Of a stretch of 64,000 nt of DNA, positions 1-9,592 are shown in pieces. A program made the position numbers and the translations under genes. This stretch comes from Fusarium oxysporum f. sp. lycopersici 4287 (Eukaryota; Ascomycota; Sordariomycetes; Hypocreales; Nectriaceae): positions 1,720,714 to 1,784,713 of the forward strand of contig NC_030997.1 of the NCBI RefSeq assembly GCF_000149955.1, given 5' to 3'. The notes beneath the pieces are model-generated. The model made no database searches. It was not told where the DNA came from and was given only the letters and a program-made list of their open reading frames with translations. How positions within the stretch are numbered: position 1 is the stretch's first letter; every line of letters starts with the position of its first letter.

Positions 1-983
1 AAGGCAATGTCCTTCATGCAGCTTGTCCCATCCTGTCCAGTAGAAGCTAATCGGCTGACATTGTGTGATAGCCAATATGTCGAAGATGACCATGCCCAGG
101 GCTGCAACACCGATCGTACCCCATATAAGACGTTGGACGGTTACCACAGGGAAGATTCGGAGGTAGAAGAGGGCGACGCATATCTTTGTCAGGAAGACAT
201 CGGAGGCATAGAGGGTTTGGCCAATGTAGAGGTACTAGAACTGTTAGAAATACTTTTGAATGGAGATGAGAGGCATACGCAGAGATAGCTGTTGATCGTA
301 TCTGGGCTGAAAAGCCATGCATCTCTCCCGAGACCATTACCCGAAACTATCCGCAGTCAGTATTGATTCCACCAAGTGCGACGATGACTTACGGCCATGA
401 ACACAAATAATAGTGTTCCCCAGATCAAGTAGCTATTGTAATTAGTAGGGCACTCTTTTGACGTCGACAAAGACTCACAAAGACAGCTACGACGAGATAA
501 TCATCCGGCCTGAACTTCCTCTCGTATCGCAGCTTCTCCCAAAACCGAAGACCAACCACAATCGCCGTGATTGTAATCAACGTAATGGCCAAAATGTCGA
601 ATTGCGCATGTTTGTCTCGCACCGGAAAATCACAAGCAACTGAGGTGACATTCAGCGTCGCTGCAATCGTCAGCATTCAACCAGCACCCAATTCGTCACA
701 CGCACCTAATGAGTCCCTCGGCAGGCATTTCTTCTGAACACAGCTTGCGACCTGCGTCTTGAGTTTCGGGTCGGTGCAAAGACATTGGACGTCAATGCCA
801 CAGGTTGATGTTGATACGAGATCGACAAGACAGCTTCCCTAAGAGAAATCAGCATTTTTCGGTTCAGATAAGCGAGAAACATACAGCGCAGTCTGGTATC
901 TTTGTCAGAAAGTCCGAGACATCATCACAGAACACTTGGCATACGAGACAAGCCCACGTCACCAGCAACAGCAGCAGATGCAT
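1..983 (-). CDS. CFEM-domain PTH11-like integral membrane receptor (C-terminus outside window)
   Basis: Six exons read right to left: 983-885, 838-706, 660-479, 432-393, 346-279, 234-1, all joins in phase with GT-AG introns. The protein starts with a signal peptide (MHLLLLLVTWACLVC). A CFEM domain follows with all eight cysteines in the family order (motifs IPDCAGSC, CGIDVQCLC, then three more Cys). After it come the first transmembrane helices of the fungal rhodopsin-like fold (ILAITLITITAIVVGLRFW; RPDDYLVVAVF; the NGLGRDAW loop; YLYIGQTLYASDVFLTKICV). This is the layout of PTH11-class GPCR-like receptors, which act in surface sensing; the ligand is unknown. The CDS runs off the left edge, so the cytoplasmic tail is missing. 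Family assignment is strong, function is inferred. The start is fixed by the signal peptide. Confidence 0.88.
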
Positions 984-1369
984 GCTTCAGATGATATGCA
1001 GCATGGTGGAAGAGACAGCTGTGATATCGACAGGGGAGGAATACGAGGGAAATTGAGCAGTCATTTAATTGTTTATCTCCCACCAATCTCACGTGGCAAG
1101 TTTAGCCTGGCTGGAGAGATTGCCGATGCAAATCTTTAGCTGGCCCCACAGAGATTGAGACTTGTCTCCAGTATATACGAAGCGGAGTCATGTAGAAAGG
1201 AGGCCTGAAAGAGGAAAGAGAAACAGACTAACTGTAGAGCTGGGAAATTGCATGTTGGGACGGTAGGTGTTTTCTTTCGACCCCCAGAGGAGGATCGACG
1301 GATTAGCGCAAGCATGGACTGGTAACGATGAATGAATTGCTAATTTGGGTAAAGCCTTTCGGCAGTAAG
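984..1369. other. Upstream region of the CFEM receptor, no gene seen
   Basis: No convincing coding frame. It is the likely promoter of the receptor gene transcribed leftward from 983. Frames that run into the N block are artefacts. Confidence 0.5.
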
Positions 1370-1469
1370 NNNNNNNNNNNNNNNNNNNNNNNNNNNNNNN
1401 NNNNNNNNNNNNNNNNNNNNNNNNNNNNNNNNNNNNNNNNNNNNNNNNNNNNNNNNNNNNNNNNNNNNN
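1370..1469. other. Assembly gap (100 N)
   Basis: Exactly 100 consecutive N, the usual placeholder for a gap of unknown length. True distances across it are unknown. Confidence 0.99.
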
Positions 1470-2536
1470 AGTTAAGGATCCTCAATGCTAGACAGAATAC
1501 TTGCGGCTGCTTAGAGACATTCGCTTTCTGTCGCCCATCCCAAGCTATGCGGCCACTAAAGATCCGCGATCCACTTAGCAAGGCTTGTTGTCAAAGCGGG
1601 ATGGGGTGAATTTATGCGTTCGAGTCAGTGACGGCAAGTTCGCCGAATTGCTGGAACTGTCAATATGGCCGTATTGCCGAACTTGCTGATAATCACTGCT
1701 TCTTGGCAACGTGAATGATGACCTGTCGCAGTTCTGGTGGTCTCGATCTTCACTGTGAACTAGATCTTTGCCGTTCACGACACTTTTTGGACAACGCTGT
1801 TGTTCATCGGCAGAAGAATTGCATTTGAGGTATCGTCACACCATGACGGCTTTTGCAAGGGCGGGTGATACTAGTTCTGGTTAGTGTGTAGCTAACCAGC
1901 AGCATATGAAGTCATTGAAGTCATTGAAGTCGGCATTAAATCTTCTGTCTATAAAAGGCACATTTGGGTATAATACTGCGCCGCCAGAAACTTAAATCTA
2001 TTGGTGAAATGGTTCAAGAGGGAAAGAAAAAGAGAATCGTGGCGCAAACGATCTAAAGAAGCTTGCGGGAAAAGGTACGCTAGAGCTTTCCGCTGTCTAC
2101 AAATGGAATGTAAGATGTAGCTAGTGACAGACTTTGAAGTATTTGTCACTATCTTGCTCGTTATGTCCGTTAAGATACTAGCTATGAGCTAAAAGCTGAA
2201 TGAATGCTGTCAGCGCGCTCTCTAGACAATGAGTCTTCGCCGTTCACTGCACAGAGACGCGAACAGAGGAAGATGTTCCAATGAAGAACCGGTGAGCTTC
2301 ACTTAGTCCCTGTTAATTACAAACACTGAACGTGAAAGAAAAGTGATCAGAATAGACCTTTACTGCTACCAGGGACTTAGAAGAGGTTTGGTGGTAGTTG
2401 ATTCACAATCAGGTTGAAAAAGCTTTCACGAGAGCTTCACCTTCGAGCTTGGTACACGCAATTCAACAATCTGACTAGGAACGTTTCAGAGTATGATGAT
2501 AAATACTTTAAAAATTGGGCATAAGCTCTTGCCAAT
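1470..2536. other. Intergenic, no gene seen
   Basis: About 1.1 kb of moderately AT-rich sequence. The frames of 60-90 codons here have no recognisable motif. Short direct repeats occur near 1905-1930 (tcattgaagtcattgaagtc). Confidence 0.4.
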
Positions 2537-2776
2537 CTACCCCTTGTTGATTTTGCCCTGTTCCTTCACCTCCTTGACCTTTCTGGCCATATCCTCTCTT
2601 CTCCTTCTGCAAGCAGGACATTCCATTGGAACAAAACGGCCTGCACTCCTTATTGCGACGTTGCAATGTCTCCAGCCGTTAAATTGAATACCTTCTGCGC
2701 AACAATCCCACTCCTGGGTACTTCCCATGTCCTTCCCGCAGTAGCACAGCCGCTCATAATATATTACAGTGCACAT
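2537..2776 (-). CDS. Small cysteine-rich protein, about 79 aa
   Basis: I chose the ATG at 2776 (MCTVIYYERLCYCGKD). The frame stays open upstream to 2953, but that stretch reads like translated 5' leader. The 79-residue product has eight cysteines (MC, LCYC, WDCC, HC, MECPAC) and a basic, charged C-terminus (ACRRRREDMARKVKEVKE). The CxC, CC and CxxC pairs suggest a zinc- or disulfide-stabilised mini-fold. There is no signal peptide with this start, so it would be intracellular. Small Cys-rich proteins beginning MCT.. are common orphans in ascomycetes; I cannot assign a function. If the longer start is used the product is 138 aa. Confidence 0.5.
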   Translation of the reverse strand: MCTVIYYERLCYCGKDMGSTQEWDCCAEGIQFNGWRHCNVAIRSAGRFVPMECPACRRRREDMARKVKEVKEQGKINKG

Positions 2777-3765
2777 CGTGAGTAGTGGTGTTGAGGCTAC
2801 TGTAAGGTGGGATGCAGATAGTGTTTGTCTTTGGAGGTGCCTTGTATGGTGGTAGTCTCTGTGGACGTTGTTTGAGACACTTGGCAATGCGAAAGAGGTC
2901 TGCTTTATATCTACTTCATACTCCAAGGCTGTTATAAGGTTTGGCACCGACATATGAGAAATTCTATGGAGGATTACTTGTTCCTAATCACGTCTTGGAT
3001 AAAGTGTCAGTCTCTGGCATCTACTGAATCTAGGTCGCTTCTTTGCAAATGACACCCTTTTCTGAGAACTTATAATCACCACAGAGAACTTAGAGTCCAT
3101 GTAGTGAAAGCCAGGACTCCGAATCATGAAGATACGACATGAAGAGGAGCGAGTCTGATGAGACCAAGTGTGATCAACATTCGAGGAATTCGCTTGATCA
3201 GATGATCAAAATCGATGCCAATATTGATGCTGTGACGGACTCAATAATATTCTGAATGGGCGCAATTTTCGGGTGGCATGACAAACCTAGCAAAAAAGAG
3301 TGGCAAACATACAGAGTGCGTGAATGTGGAGTTTAAGAAGCTGGCAGCAATAGGTAGTTGGCCCCGATACTGAATCATCATCACCTGACAGGAACATATT
3401 GAGATGCCCCAGGCGACACTCAAAAGCCTGCCAGATCATCAACTAACTTAATTCGACGAACCAGTACCTAGGCGCTGTTAACAAAGCTTCTGAACGCGCC
3501 ATGTGAAGATATGGCACAGACCACAGAAGAACAGTTCACTAAACCTGAACATATATTGAACACAAGATGTTAAGATCAACTACTCTCATGGGTATAATAC
3601 TGCCTTCCAATATGAAAGACTCTGGTTGCTAGTTGTCTCCATCGAGCTATCAATCAGCTTTCAATGCTGTAAACCACTGGCTTCTCTTCTTCCCGCAACT
3701 ACAAACGTATCATCGCATCCACATCAATCGCCATCCGAACACCACGGACGACATAATTTCTCAAG
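2777..3765. other. Intergenic, no gene seen
   Basis: About 1 kb without a supported gene. The last 100 bases are pyrimidine-rich with CATC/CAAC repeats, like the 5' leader of the chromodomain gene that starts at 3766. Confidence 0.4.
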
Positions 3766-4392
3766 ATGAGCTTCTATCGAACGATTGGTAAGTCTGGTGC
3801 GACTGCAACATCTAACAGCTCGAATGAAGTCATTGCAGGCAAGACGATCTCGGATTCAGAATCAACAGCAAGTATAGGTATGTTCGCGAATTCTCAGAAT
3901 AGTGGAAGCTTAGATGAGGAACCAGCGACTAAAGAACAGTTGACTTATTCCTGACTTTCATCAATTGGCAAAGGAGAGGCATACTCTCTGAAAGCCATCC
4001 GGATTACCTCCCACGTTCTCGTTCGATGTATTCACTCTGTATGGTTCACTGTAGAGTGGAATGACGGTGGGGAGTCATGGGAAGCCGAATTGGCGCTACA
4101 GTACTATCAACCAGAGATGGCCTATGCTTACTGGGATGCAAAGAAAGGGGGACGCGAAGGGGCAACCTAATTCGATTTGTACCACATCTTTGCGATCCTT
4201 GACCACGGCAGCATGAGCGATCATAGCAGGAGACGCGCTAAAAGGCTTGTTTATAAGATTCAGTGGGTTGGCTACGATGAGAAAGATCACAGCTGGGAGC
4301 CAGCGGCGAAGATTGCTGGTCTTGTTCCGAAGATGAAGGAAGAGTATGATGAGATGCATGGGTTATTAACTCTGAGAGATAGTACAACGTGA
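3766..4392 (+). pseudogene. Chromodomain protein gene with two in-frame stops
   Basis: One reading frame runs from ATG 3766 to TGA 4390-4392 and is interrupted by TGA at 3952-3954 and TAA at 4168-4170. Downstream of the second stop the product is a typical chromodomain core (VYKIQWVGYDEKDHSWEPA, then a helix KMKEEYDEMHG). Between the stops there is a second chromo-like segment (VWFTVEWNDGGESWEAE). So the ancestral protein probably carried two chromo folds and bound modified histone tails. No frameshift is seen, only nonsense codons; TAA could derive from CAA by a C-to-T change at CpA. Short introns removing the stops are possible, but I found no in-phase donor/acceptor pair that does so. Chromodomains also occur in transposon polyproteins, but no integrase or RT is adjacent. 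Confidence 0.6.
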
Positions 4393-4721
4393 GAGAGTGC
4401 ATTATCAAGTAGGATGGGAATTATATATGATGACTAAGAAGAGATATGGGGGTATTTCTTTGTTACATACATCGTGAACACAAAAGATTTGGTTTGGTGG
4501 GTTGATAGCATGTAAGTGAAGCGAGGGGAACCTTCCAGACTGTAGTATATTAGAATCATTGTTTGAACAGAAAAACTCCCGAATCACGGTTCGCGTTGTG
4601 CGGCCCATTCAGATAATGTTGACTCCATTGCGATTTGTATACAAAATGTGACCAAAGCCAAGGCTCAGGTAACTAAGTAGACACCCCAAGACAAAGGTCT
4701 CTCCGATTCCTCTTGACCTGG
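4393..4721. other. Convergent 3' intergenic region
   Basis: 3' flank shared by the chromodomain relic (plus strand) and the SnoaL-like gene (minus strand). Nothing coding seen. Confidence 0.4.
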
Positions 4722-5263
4722 TTACTCGTGAAGGTACTTGACCTCCTTTCCGGGATTCGGCTGCTGAACCAGACCAAGTTGCTGAAGAGCCGTCAAAGCT
4801 CCCTCTCCGGTTTCATCCACAATAAGCCCATCCTTGAGTGTGAAGATAGTCGTACCAGAGAAGTACATCTTCTTGCCCGTATTGGCCTTCTCCAACGCGC
4901 CGACGGCAAGATCACGGAAAGCAACTCCAGTATGAGTACCGCCTCCGATCCAACGACCGACCACATACGGCCCGCTTGCAATCAGCGGGTGATGGTAGGC
5001 ATGGAACGAGATATCTGGAAATGCCTATCGATATGGGGTTAGTTACTAAGTCAATAACTTTGTATGGATCTCCTTGCCTCTTTGAACTCCGAGAGCATCT
5101 TTTTGGCATTCTCCTTTCCATATCGTGGGCCATGCATTGGGTAGTTGATGACGAAGTCATCAGCGCAGAGCTTGTCGACGATCTCAGGAATGCCTTTGCC
5201 CCAGTACTCAGTGAAGTACTCCTGGATAACCTCCAGGTCCTTTGTCTCCTCTTGAGTGGGCAT
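4722..5263 (-). CDS. SnoaL-like (NTF2-fold) protein, 162 aa
   Basis: Two exons, 5263-5078 and 5024-4722. No GT donor keeps phase; the join that does uses GC (GAG|GCAAGG) with acceptor CGATAG and a CTAAC branch point, giving FKEAFPDISFHAYHHPL across the junction. It is therefore best read as a 53-nt GC-AG intron. The product has the SnoaL/NTF2 hallmarks: N-terminal helix (VIQEYFTEYWGKG), the DFVINYPMHGP segment, the FPDISFHAYHHPLIASG strand and a WIGGGTHTG turn. Such proteins are small cyclases, hydrolases or isomerases, or just ligand-binding barrels; the substrate is unknown. It is divergently transcribed from the alcohol dehydrogenase at 6040 across a 775-bp shared promoter. Confidence 0.82.
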
Positions 5264-5475
5264 CTTGCTGCTGATTGTTTCTGTTGGTAGGTAAAAGTGT
5301 TGCTGTTGTACTTGTACGATTGATGCTGCAGAAGACTGTTCCTGTTGTCAAGAAGGAGGGTATGGTTCTTATAGTGATATTGGCAAACAACATGTGAGAG
5401 GCAAGTTCACTTTGTTACTAAACGAATCTTCTCAATTCCTCTTGTGTATTGACCATACCCAAAGATTCCGACTTG

Positions 5476-5751
5476 GTAATTGGCCGCTTCTGAAGCAACG
5501 TAGCCTCTTTGCAAACTTTATGCATGAATTCGGAGCCAGCGAATGTATGGGTCAATGGAGTCGTCAGATCGCGATAAACAATTGCGCTAGAATGTAATTG
5601 GGTAATTCAATAGCAACGGCTAGGAGTTTTCCGAGAGGCGAAATGAAGAATCTCTGTAATTGGTTAATTTGAAAGCAACATGTTACCGAAATAACATTAT
5701 AGAGAAATGGTGCAACAAGCCTCTACCATGATTGGTCAAATCGAGAGCAAA
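5476..5751 (+). promoter_or_regulatory. Four copies of a 24-bp CCAAT-containing motif in a divergent promoter
   Basis: Copies at 5476-5499, 5594-5617, 5656-5679 and 5728-5751 share the form rTrATTGG, ten variable bases, then AGCAAM, with identical internal spacing. ATTGG is an inverted CCAAT box. All lie on the same strand in the 775-bp region between the SnoaL-like gene (leftward from 5263) and the alcohol dehydrogenase (rightward from 6040). A TATAAAT box at 5944-5950 fits the dehydrogenase. Fixed spacing with variable middle bases suggests a composite protein-binding site; that is inference. Confidence 0.5.
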
Positions 5752-6039
5752 GATACACCTTCAGCAGCTCTGACCTTGCTGCAAGCGGGAACTAAGACGG
5801 TAATGCAATGTAATTGTCCGAGAACCAGTGCCGTCTCTGACAGCACACAGGGCCGCCCGGAAGGATCTAGTGCGAGGTGGGAACTTGAGTTGGTGATAAT
5901 TTTGCTAGCCTGTAAAGACTGACAGGACCAGGTATATATCTCTTATAAATAGCCACCATTCGTAGGATAGACCAGACCAACTCAACTTCTTCGCAAAGCT
6001 CAACAACACCGCTTCTTGTATCTGCTAGTCACCCCAGCC

Positions 6040-7101
6040 ATGTCATTAATCACCGTATATCGTGGAACCCGAAGTGGGAGAGTTCAAGAAGGCACGGTTC
6101 AATCGCCTGGTCCCCCCAAATCGCATCAAGTCACAGTTCGCATCACTCATTCTGGTCTTTGTGGTACCGACGAGCACTACAAGTGTCAAGACATGGTTCT
6201 TGGTCACGAGGGAGTTGGCATAGTTGAGTCAATCGGCAGTTCTGTCGTAACCCTAAAAGTGCAAGTAACCTAAGCGCGATCTTATCCTCGATGCTGGACT
6301 TCTGCTAACGCGTCCCTCTATGCAGCGGAGATCGAGTCGGTTGGGGTTACTGTCACGGTAGCTGTCTCAACTGCGAGTATTGCGATCAAGGCCAAGAGCT
6401 CTACTGCGAACAACGACAATTTTATGGCTTCGATGAATTCGATCAGGGCTCCTTCGCGACCCATGCAACTTTGAATGAGCACTTCCTCTCCCGTATCCCG
6501 GAAAGCATCCCGTCTGCAGAAGCAGCTCCTTTGATGTGCGCTGGAGCAGCCGTCTATTCAGCTCTATGCGGCGCAGGAGTCCAGTGGCATCATCGAGTGG
6601 GTGTTCTTGGCCTCGGTGGACTGGGCCACCTTGCTGTTCAGTATGCCGCCAAGATGGGATGCCATGTCACTGCTTACTCGCACTCGTCTGGCAAAGAAGA
6701 AGCAGCACGAAACCTGGGGGCCTTGGACTTCCAAGTGCTGGGAGATACTTCCACTTCTAGTCGTGCTGTTGATTGTCTGCTTTTGACTGGTTCTCAACAA
6801 CCAGATTGGTCCCAAAGCTCTGTCGCTGGTTCGACGGGGTGGCGTGATAAGTGCCGTTACTGTGGATTCATCGGAGCTGCGATGCTCATATGGGGAGGTT
6901 CTGATGAACGCGATGCGGATCCAGGGAAGCCTGCCTGCCGCCCCCAACGTCCAACGTGAGATGCTCAACTTTTCAGCGTTCCATGGAATAAAACCAATCA
7001 TCGAGACCTTTCCATTTACCGAGTATGGCATTAATGAAGCGATGGAGAAGATTCGTCAGGGTAGGATGCGATATAGGGGCGTCCTAGCGATGGAAGCTTA
7101 G
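6040..7101 (+). pseudogene. Zinc-dependent alcohol dehydrogenase (MDR family) with one frameshift
   Basis: Exon 1 is 6040-6260. Exon 2 starts at 6326 after a 65-nt intron best read as GC-AG (AAAGT|GCAAGT...TGCAG), which restores LKVGDRVGWGY. Catalytic-zinc ligands are visible (GLCGTDEH, GHEG), as is the structural-zinc quartet (CHGSCLNCEYCDQGQELYC) and a Rossmann motif (GLGGLGHLA). Near 6785-6805 the frame moves by +1: upstream reads AVDCLLLTG, and downstream the conserved IGPKALSLVRRGGVISAV continues in another frame to the TAG at 7099-7101. One extra base (an ACTGG/ACTG difference) explains it. All else is intact and length (about 330 aa) is nearly normal, so this is either a young pseudogene or a base-call error. 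It resembles cinnamyl-alcohol-dehydrogenase-like fungal ADHs; substrate unknown. Confidence 0.72.
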
Positions 7102-7895
7102 TTAGGGTCTCCAAGTGACGACTTGTATAAATAATATAAACATGTGCGTATCTCCGTCTACAGAAAATGTGGAGATCATAGCTCCTGCTGTTGCTGTCTT
7201 TAAGATCCCGTCGGCGACTCGGGATCCCGAATGATGAAGTGCTTGTGATGCAATATAATCAAGCTACATCGAATTTCCTCATTATCACTTTTGCGATGTA
7301 TTAATTTACACAAAGGAAAAATACTAATATGAGATTTCTTAGGAGATTGTCTAATCTGGTCTAAAGAATAATCTAAGTTCCGCAAGTAGTTTGCTATATG
7401 AGCAAGCTATGGATGGCATAATGGCCAGAAGCCCGCGTCCTCTCTCCAGAGCCAGATCACCTAGCTAAGCTCAATTTGGCCAGCAACTTAGTTGTGTTCC
7501 CGCGAAATTAGAGCTTGGGCCCCGGGCGAGGCTTCGGTTTAGGAGGAGGAGGCATTGGTTGTGGTTGAGAAGGCATTTTGCTTGCTAAGAGTTGAAATGG
7601 AAATAATATGTATATCTTCGAGCAGTCCAGATTGACAGTATCTTTAGAGGCGAAGTTGAAAAGGGCGTTGGTATGTTGACGCGGCAATTGGGTCTTATAT
7701 AGATCTCAAGCTTCTGTGACTCACTGACGTACGACCACTAGCACATGTAACAATCACGAACTACACAGTGTTCACCAGCTATTCACTGTTAGTGGCAAAG
7801 CTGTACATTTGGTACCACGCAACCATCACAAGCGATTAATATTAAGAATGAAAAGGCTACTACTCTGGCAAACATTCCCTTCATTACATACCCCT
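7102..7895. other. Intergenic with a possible micropeptide gene
   Basis: Apart from the 22-codon frame at 7508-7576 (separate entry) nothing is recognisable. The right end is the 3' flank of the SDR ending at 7896. Confidence 0.4.
7508..7576 (-). CDS. Possible 22-aa proline-rich micropeptide
   Basis: A short frame reads MPSQPQPMPPPPKPKPRP plus GPKL and a stop. Its context looks like a real fungal promoter: a TATATAAG box at 7701-7694 on the same strand, a pyrimidine-rich leader of about 100 nt, and a good start context (CAAAATG). No in-phase donor extends it. It could be a genuine micropeptide, the first exon of an unseen gene, or a relic of a promoter. No function can be assigned. Confidence 0.25.
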   Translation of the reverse strand: MPSQPQPMPPPPKPKPRPGPKL

Positions 7896-8816
7896 TCAGC
7901 CAAGGTGCTGCCGGATCTCTTGTTGCGTCCATTCCCAAAGCTTCTCGCGGGCGTCCTTATCCTGGCTCAGTTTGCTTCCTTTGCCCGTCACGCCAACAGG
8001 ATGGTAGAAAACACCAGTTTCAGCTTTGGGATCAGTCATTGCCCACAACTGATTCAGGGCACCCTTCGCAGAGTCAACAGCGATCAAGCTCATCACGAGC
8101 CTTGTAATCGTTCCTATGATAAGACTGCTACTGATAATCGGTGCAGTGAGGTTCGTGTGTACGACTCCTGGGTGGATACTGATGACTTTGATCTTAGGAT
8201 ATCGTTCGGCAAGGGCTGCGGCGTAGTGGACGTTTGCAAGCTTCGATATCGCATAGCGCGACTGCGTAGAGAAGCTAGACATGGTGGTCTTGAATTGGTC
8301 GAACTGGTATGGATTCTTTGGAGACATAGACTCTCCCATCGAAGAAACGAATACGATCCTCACATCAGGACTAGTCTTGGTGGTCTCTTCCAGAGTGGGG
8401 AGAAGAAGATGGGTGAGAAAAGCATGACCCATATGGTTTGTGCCAATCTGGATCTCGTAGCCTTCCTCAGTGAGGCCTTCTGGAGTCATCATAATGCCAG
8501 CATTGTTGACAAGAATATCAAGTCGAGTGGAGGACGACTGGAACTCTTTGGCGGCAGATTTGATACTCGATAGAGAAGCAAGATCAAGGGCTAGAAAAGA
8601 AACAGCATCCGTGCTGGAGCCTTGTTGTCGCAGTTCGTTGACGGCTTGGTCGAACTTAGCTTTGCTGCGACAAGCGAGGAAGATCCTGGAAGGTTCATGT
8701 TTCAACAGCTGGCGAGCGGTCTCAAGTCCCAGTCCTGAGTTCCCTCCAGTGATGAGGATGATTTTGCCCGCCAGGCTGGGGATATCAGTGTCTGGGGAAA
8801 ATTTGACAGATCCCAT
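7896..8816 (-). CDS. Short-chain dehydrogenase/reductase, 306 aa
   Basis: A single uninterrupted exon. Residues 18-32 hold the beta-alpha-beta cofactor site (ILITGGNSGLG), followed by the adenine-binding acidic motif (LDLASL), NNAG at about residue 105, the catalytic Ser region (VFVSSMGES) and the active-site YAISK. A C-terminal HPGVVHTNL segment is typical of the retinol-dehydrogenase/WW-oxidoreductase-like fungal SDRs. It should be an NAD(P)-dependent oxidoreductase; the substrate is unknown. Length is normal and all catalytic residues are present. It is convergent with the ADH relic and shares no obvious operon-like partner. Confidence 0.88.
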   Translation of the reverse strand: MGSVKFSPDTDIPSLAGKIILITGGNSGLGLETARQLLKHEPSRIFLACRSKAKFDQAVNELRQQGSSTDAVSFLALDLASLSSIKSAAKEFQSSSTRLDILVNNAGIMMTPEGLTEEGYEIQIGTNHMGHAFLTHLLLPTLEETTKTSPDVRIVFVSSMGESMSPKNPYQFDQFKTTMSSFSTQSRYAISKLANVHYAAALAERYPKIKVISIHPGVVHTNLTAPIISSSLIIGTITRLVMSLIAVDSAKGALNQLWAMTDPKAETGVFYHPVGVTGKGSKLSQDKDAREKLWEWTQQEIRQHLG

Positions 8817-9592
8817 TTTGTCTGAGAGATAATGACTGTCGAGTTGAAAAATGGTCGCAAGCGCGTTCTAATATGTTTGGCAATGCCGGGCTCGGAATCT
8901 TAGTTCATCCCGTATAATTCTCTTAACTCCGATGCTAGGCTCTTCTGGCATGGATCTTGCATAAGGTTGAGTCTTTGGGCAGTTGGGGAAAACTCTATTG
9001 ATGGTGACATGCGAGTGGAGACTTCTCTTTTTCTAATTAGCTTCTGGCCACTAAAAAGCATTTGATTAAAAAGTGGAGCGGGGTTTACGCGAGCTTTATA
9101 GGTGCTGGACTTAGATAGGCAAGCAATAAGTCAAGTGCAAATGGAGATCCATTATATGGTGACTATGAGACTCTGACTAATTTATGCCAATATTGTGTTT
9201 ACCGACAGCACGTGTCTAATATTGTTAACAAGGAATGAATTGCTAACTGTGTTGAAGTTACTGCCTTGTTTATATCAGAGCTGTCGAACTGCCTTTAATT
9301 GATTGCATGACTCCTCGGGAGATCTCGACTAGCAAATACTGTGTTAAGTGGCAAGACTCACTATAGAACAGTGGCTATCGCTGTTCGACTATGTGCCCAA
9401 GCCCAGGCTATGCATAACAAGTAATAGTACAAATTATAAGAGTAGCAAATCACTAACGGAGCTGCCGTCTTTAGAGCTTAAAATTCCCAGGCTAGTAAGG
9501 ACGACGTAAGTAGCTGGAAGAAAGATAGGATGCCGATCTTTTTTGTAATTATCGAGCTATAGTATAAATTATACAAGTTGTATATATCAAGG
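8817..9592. other. Intergenic, AT-rich, with one repeat copy
   Basis: Promoter of the SDR at the left. The right half is AT-rich and carries copy 1 of a dispersed repeat (9366-9446). No coding frame is supported. Confidence 0.4.
9366..9446 (+). repeat. Dispersed degenerate repeat, copy 1
   Basis: About 80 bp aligning colinearly with 13875-13955: both read (t)atcgct, then tatgtgccc, then an agg core, then ataac, then aatagtacaa. Roughly 70 percent identity by eye. The two copies flank the regulator/transporter pair in the same orientation. Confidence 0.45.

Noticed and set aside
1303..1609. Frames running through the N block
   Set aside because: They are open only because N cannot encode a stop.
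7809..8573. 254-codon plus-strand frame antisense to the SDR
   Set aside because: It is the mirror of a well-conserved SDR coding strand and has no motif of its own.
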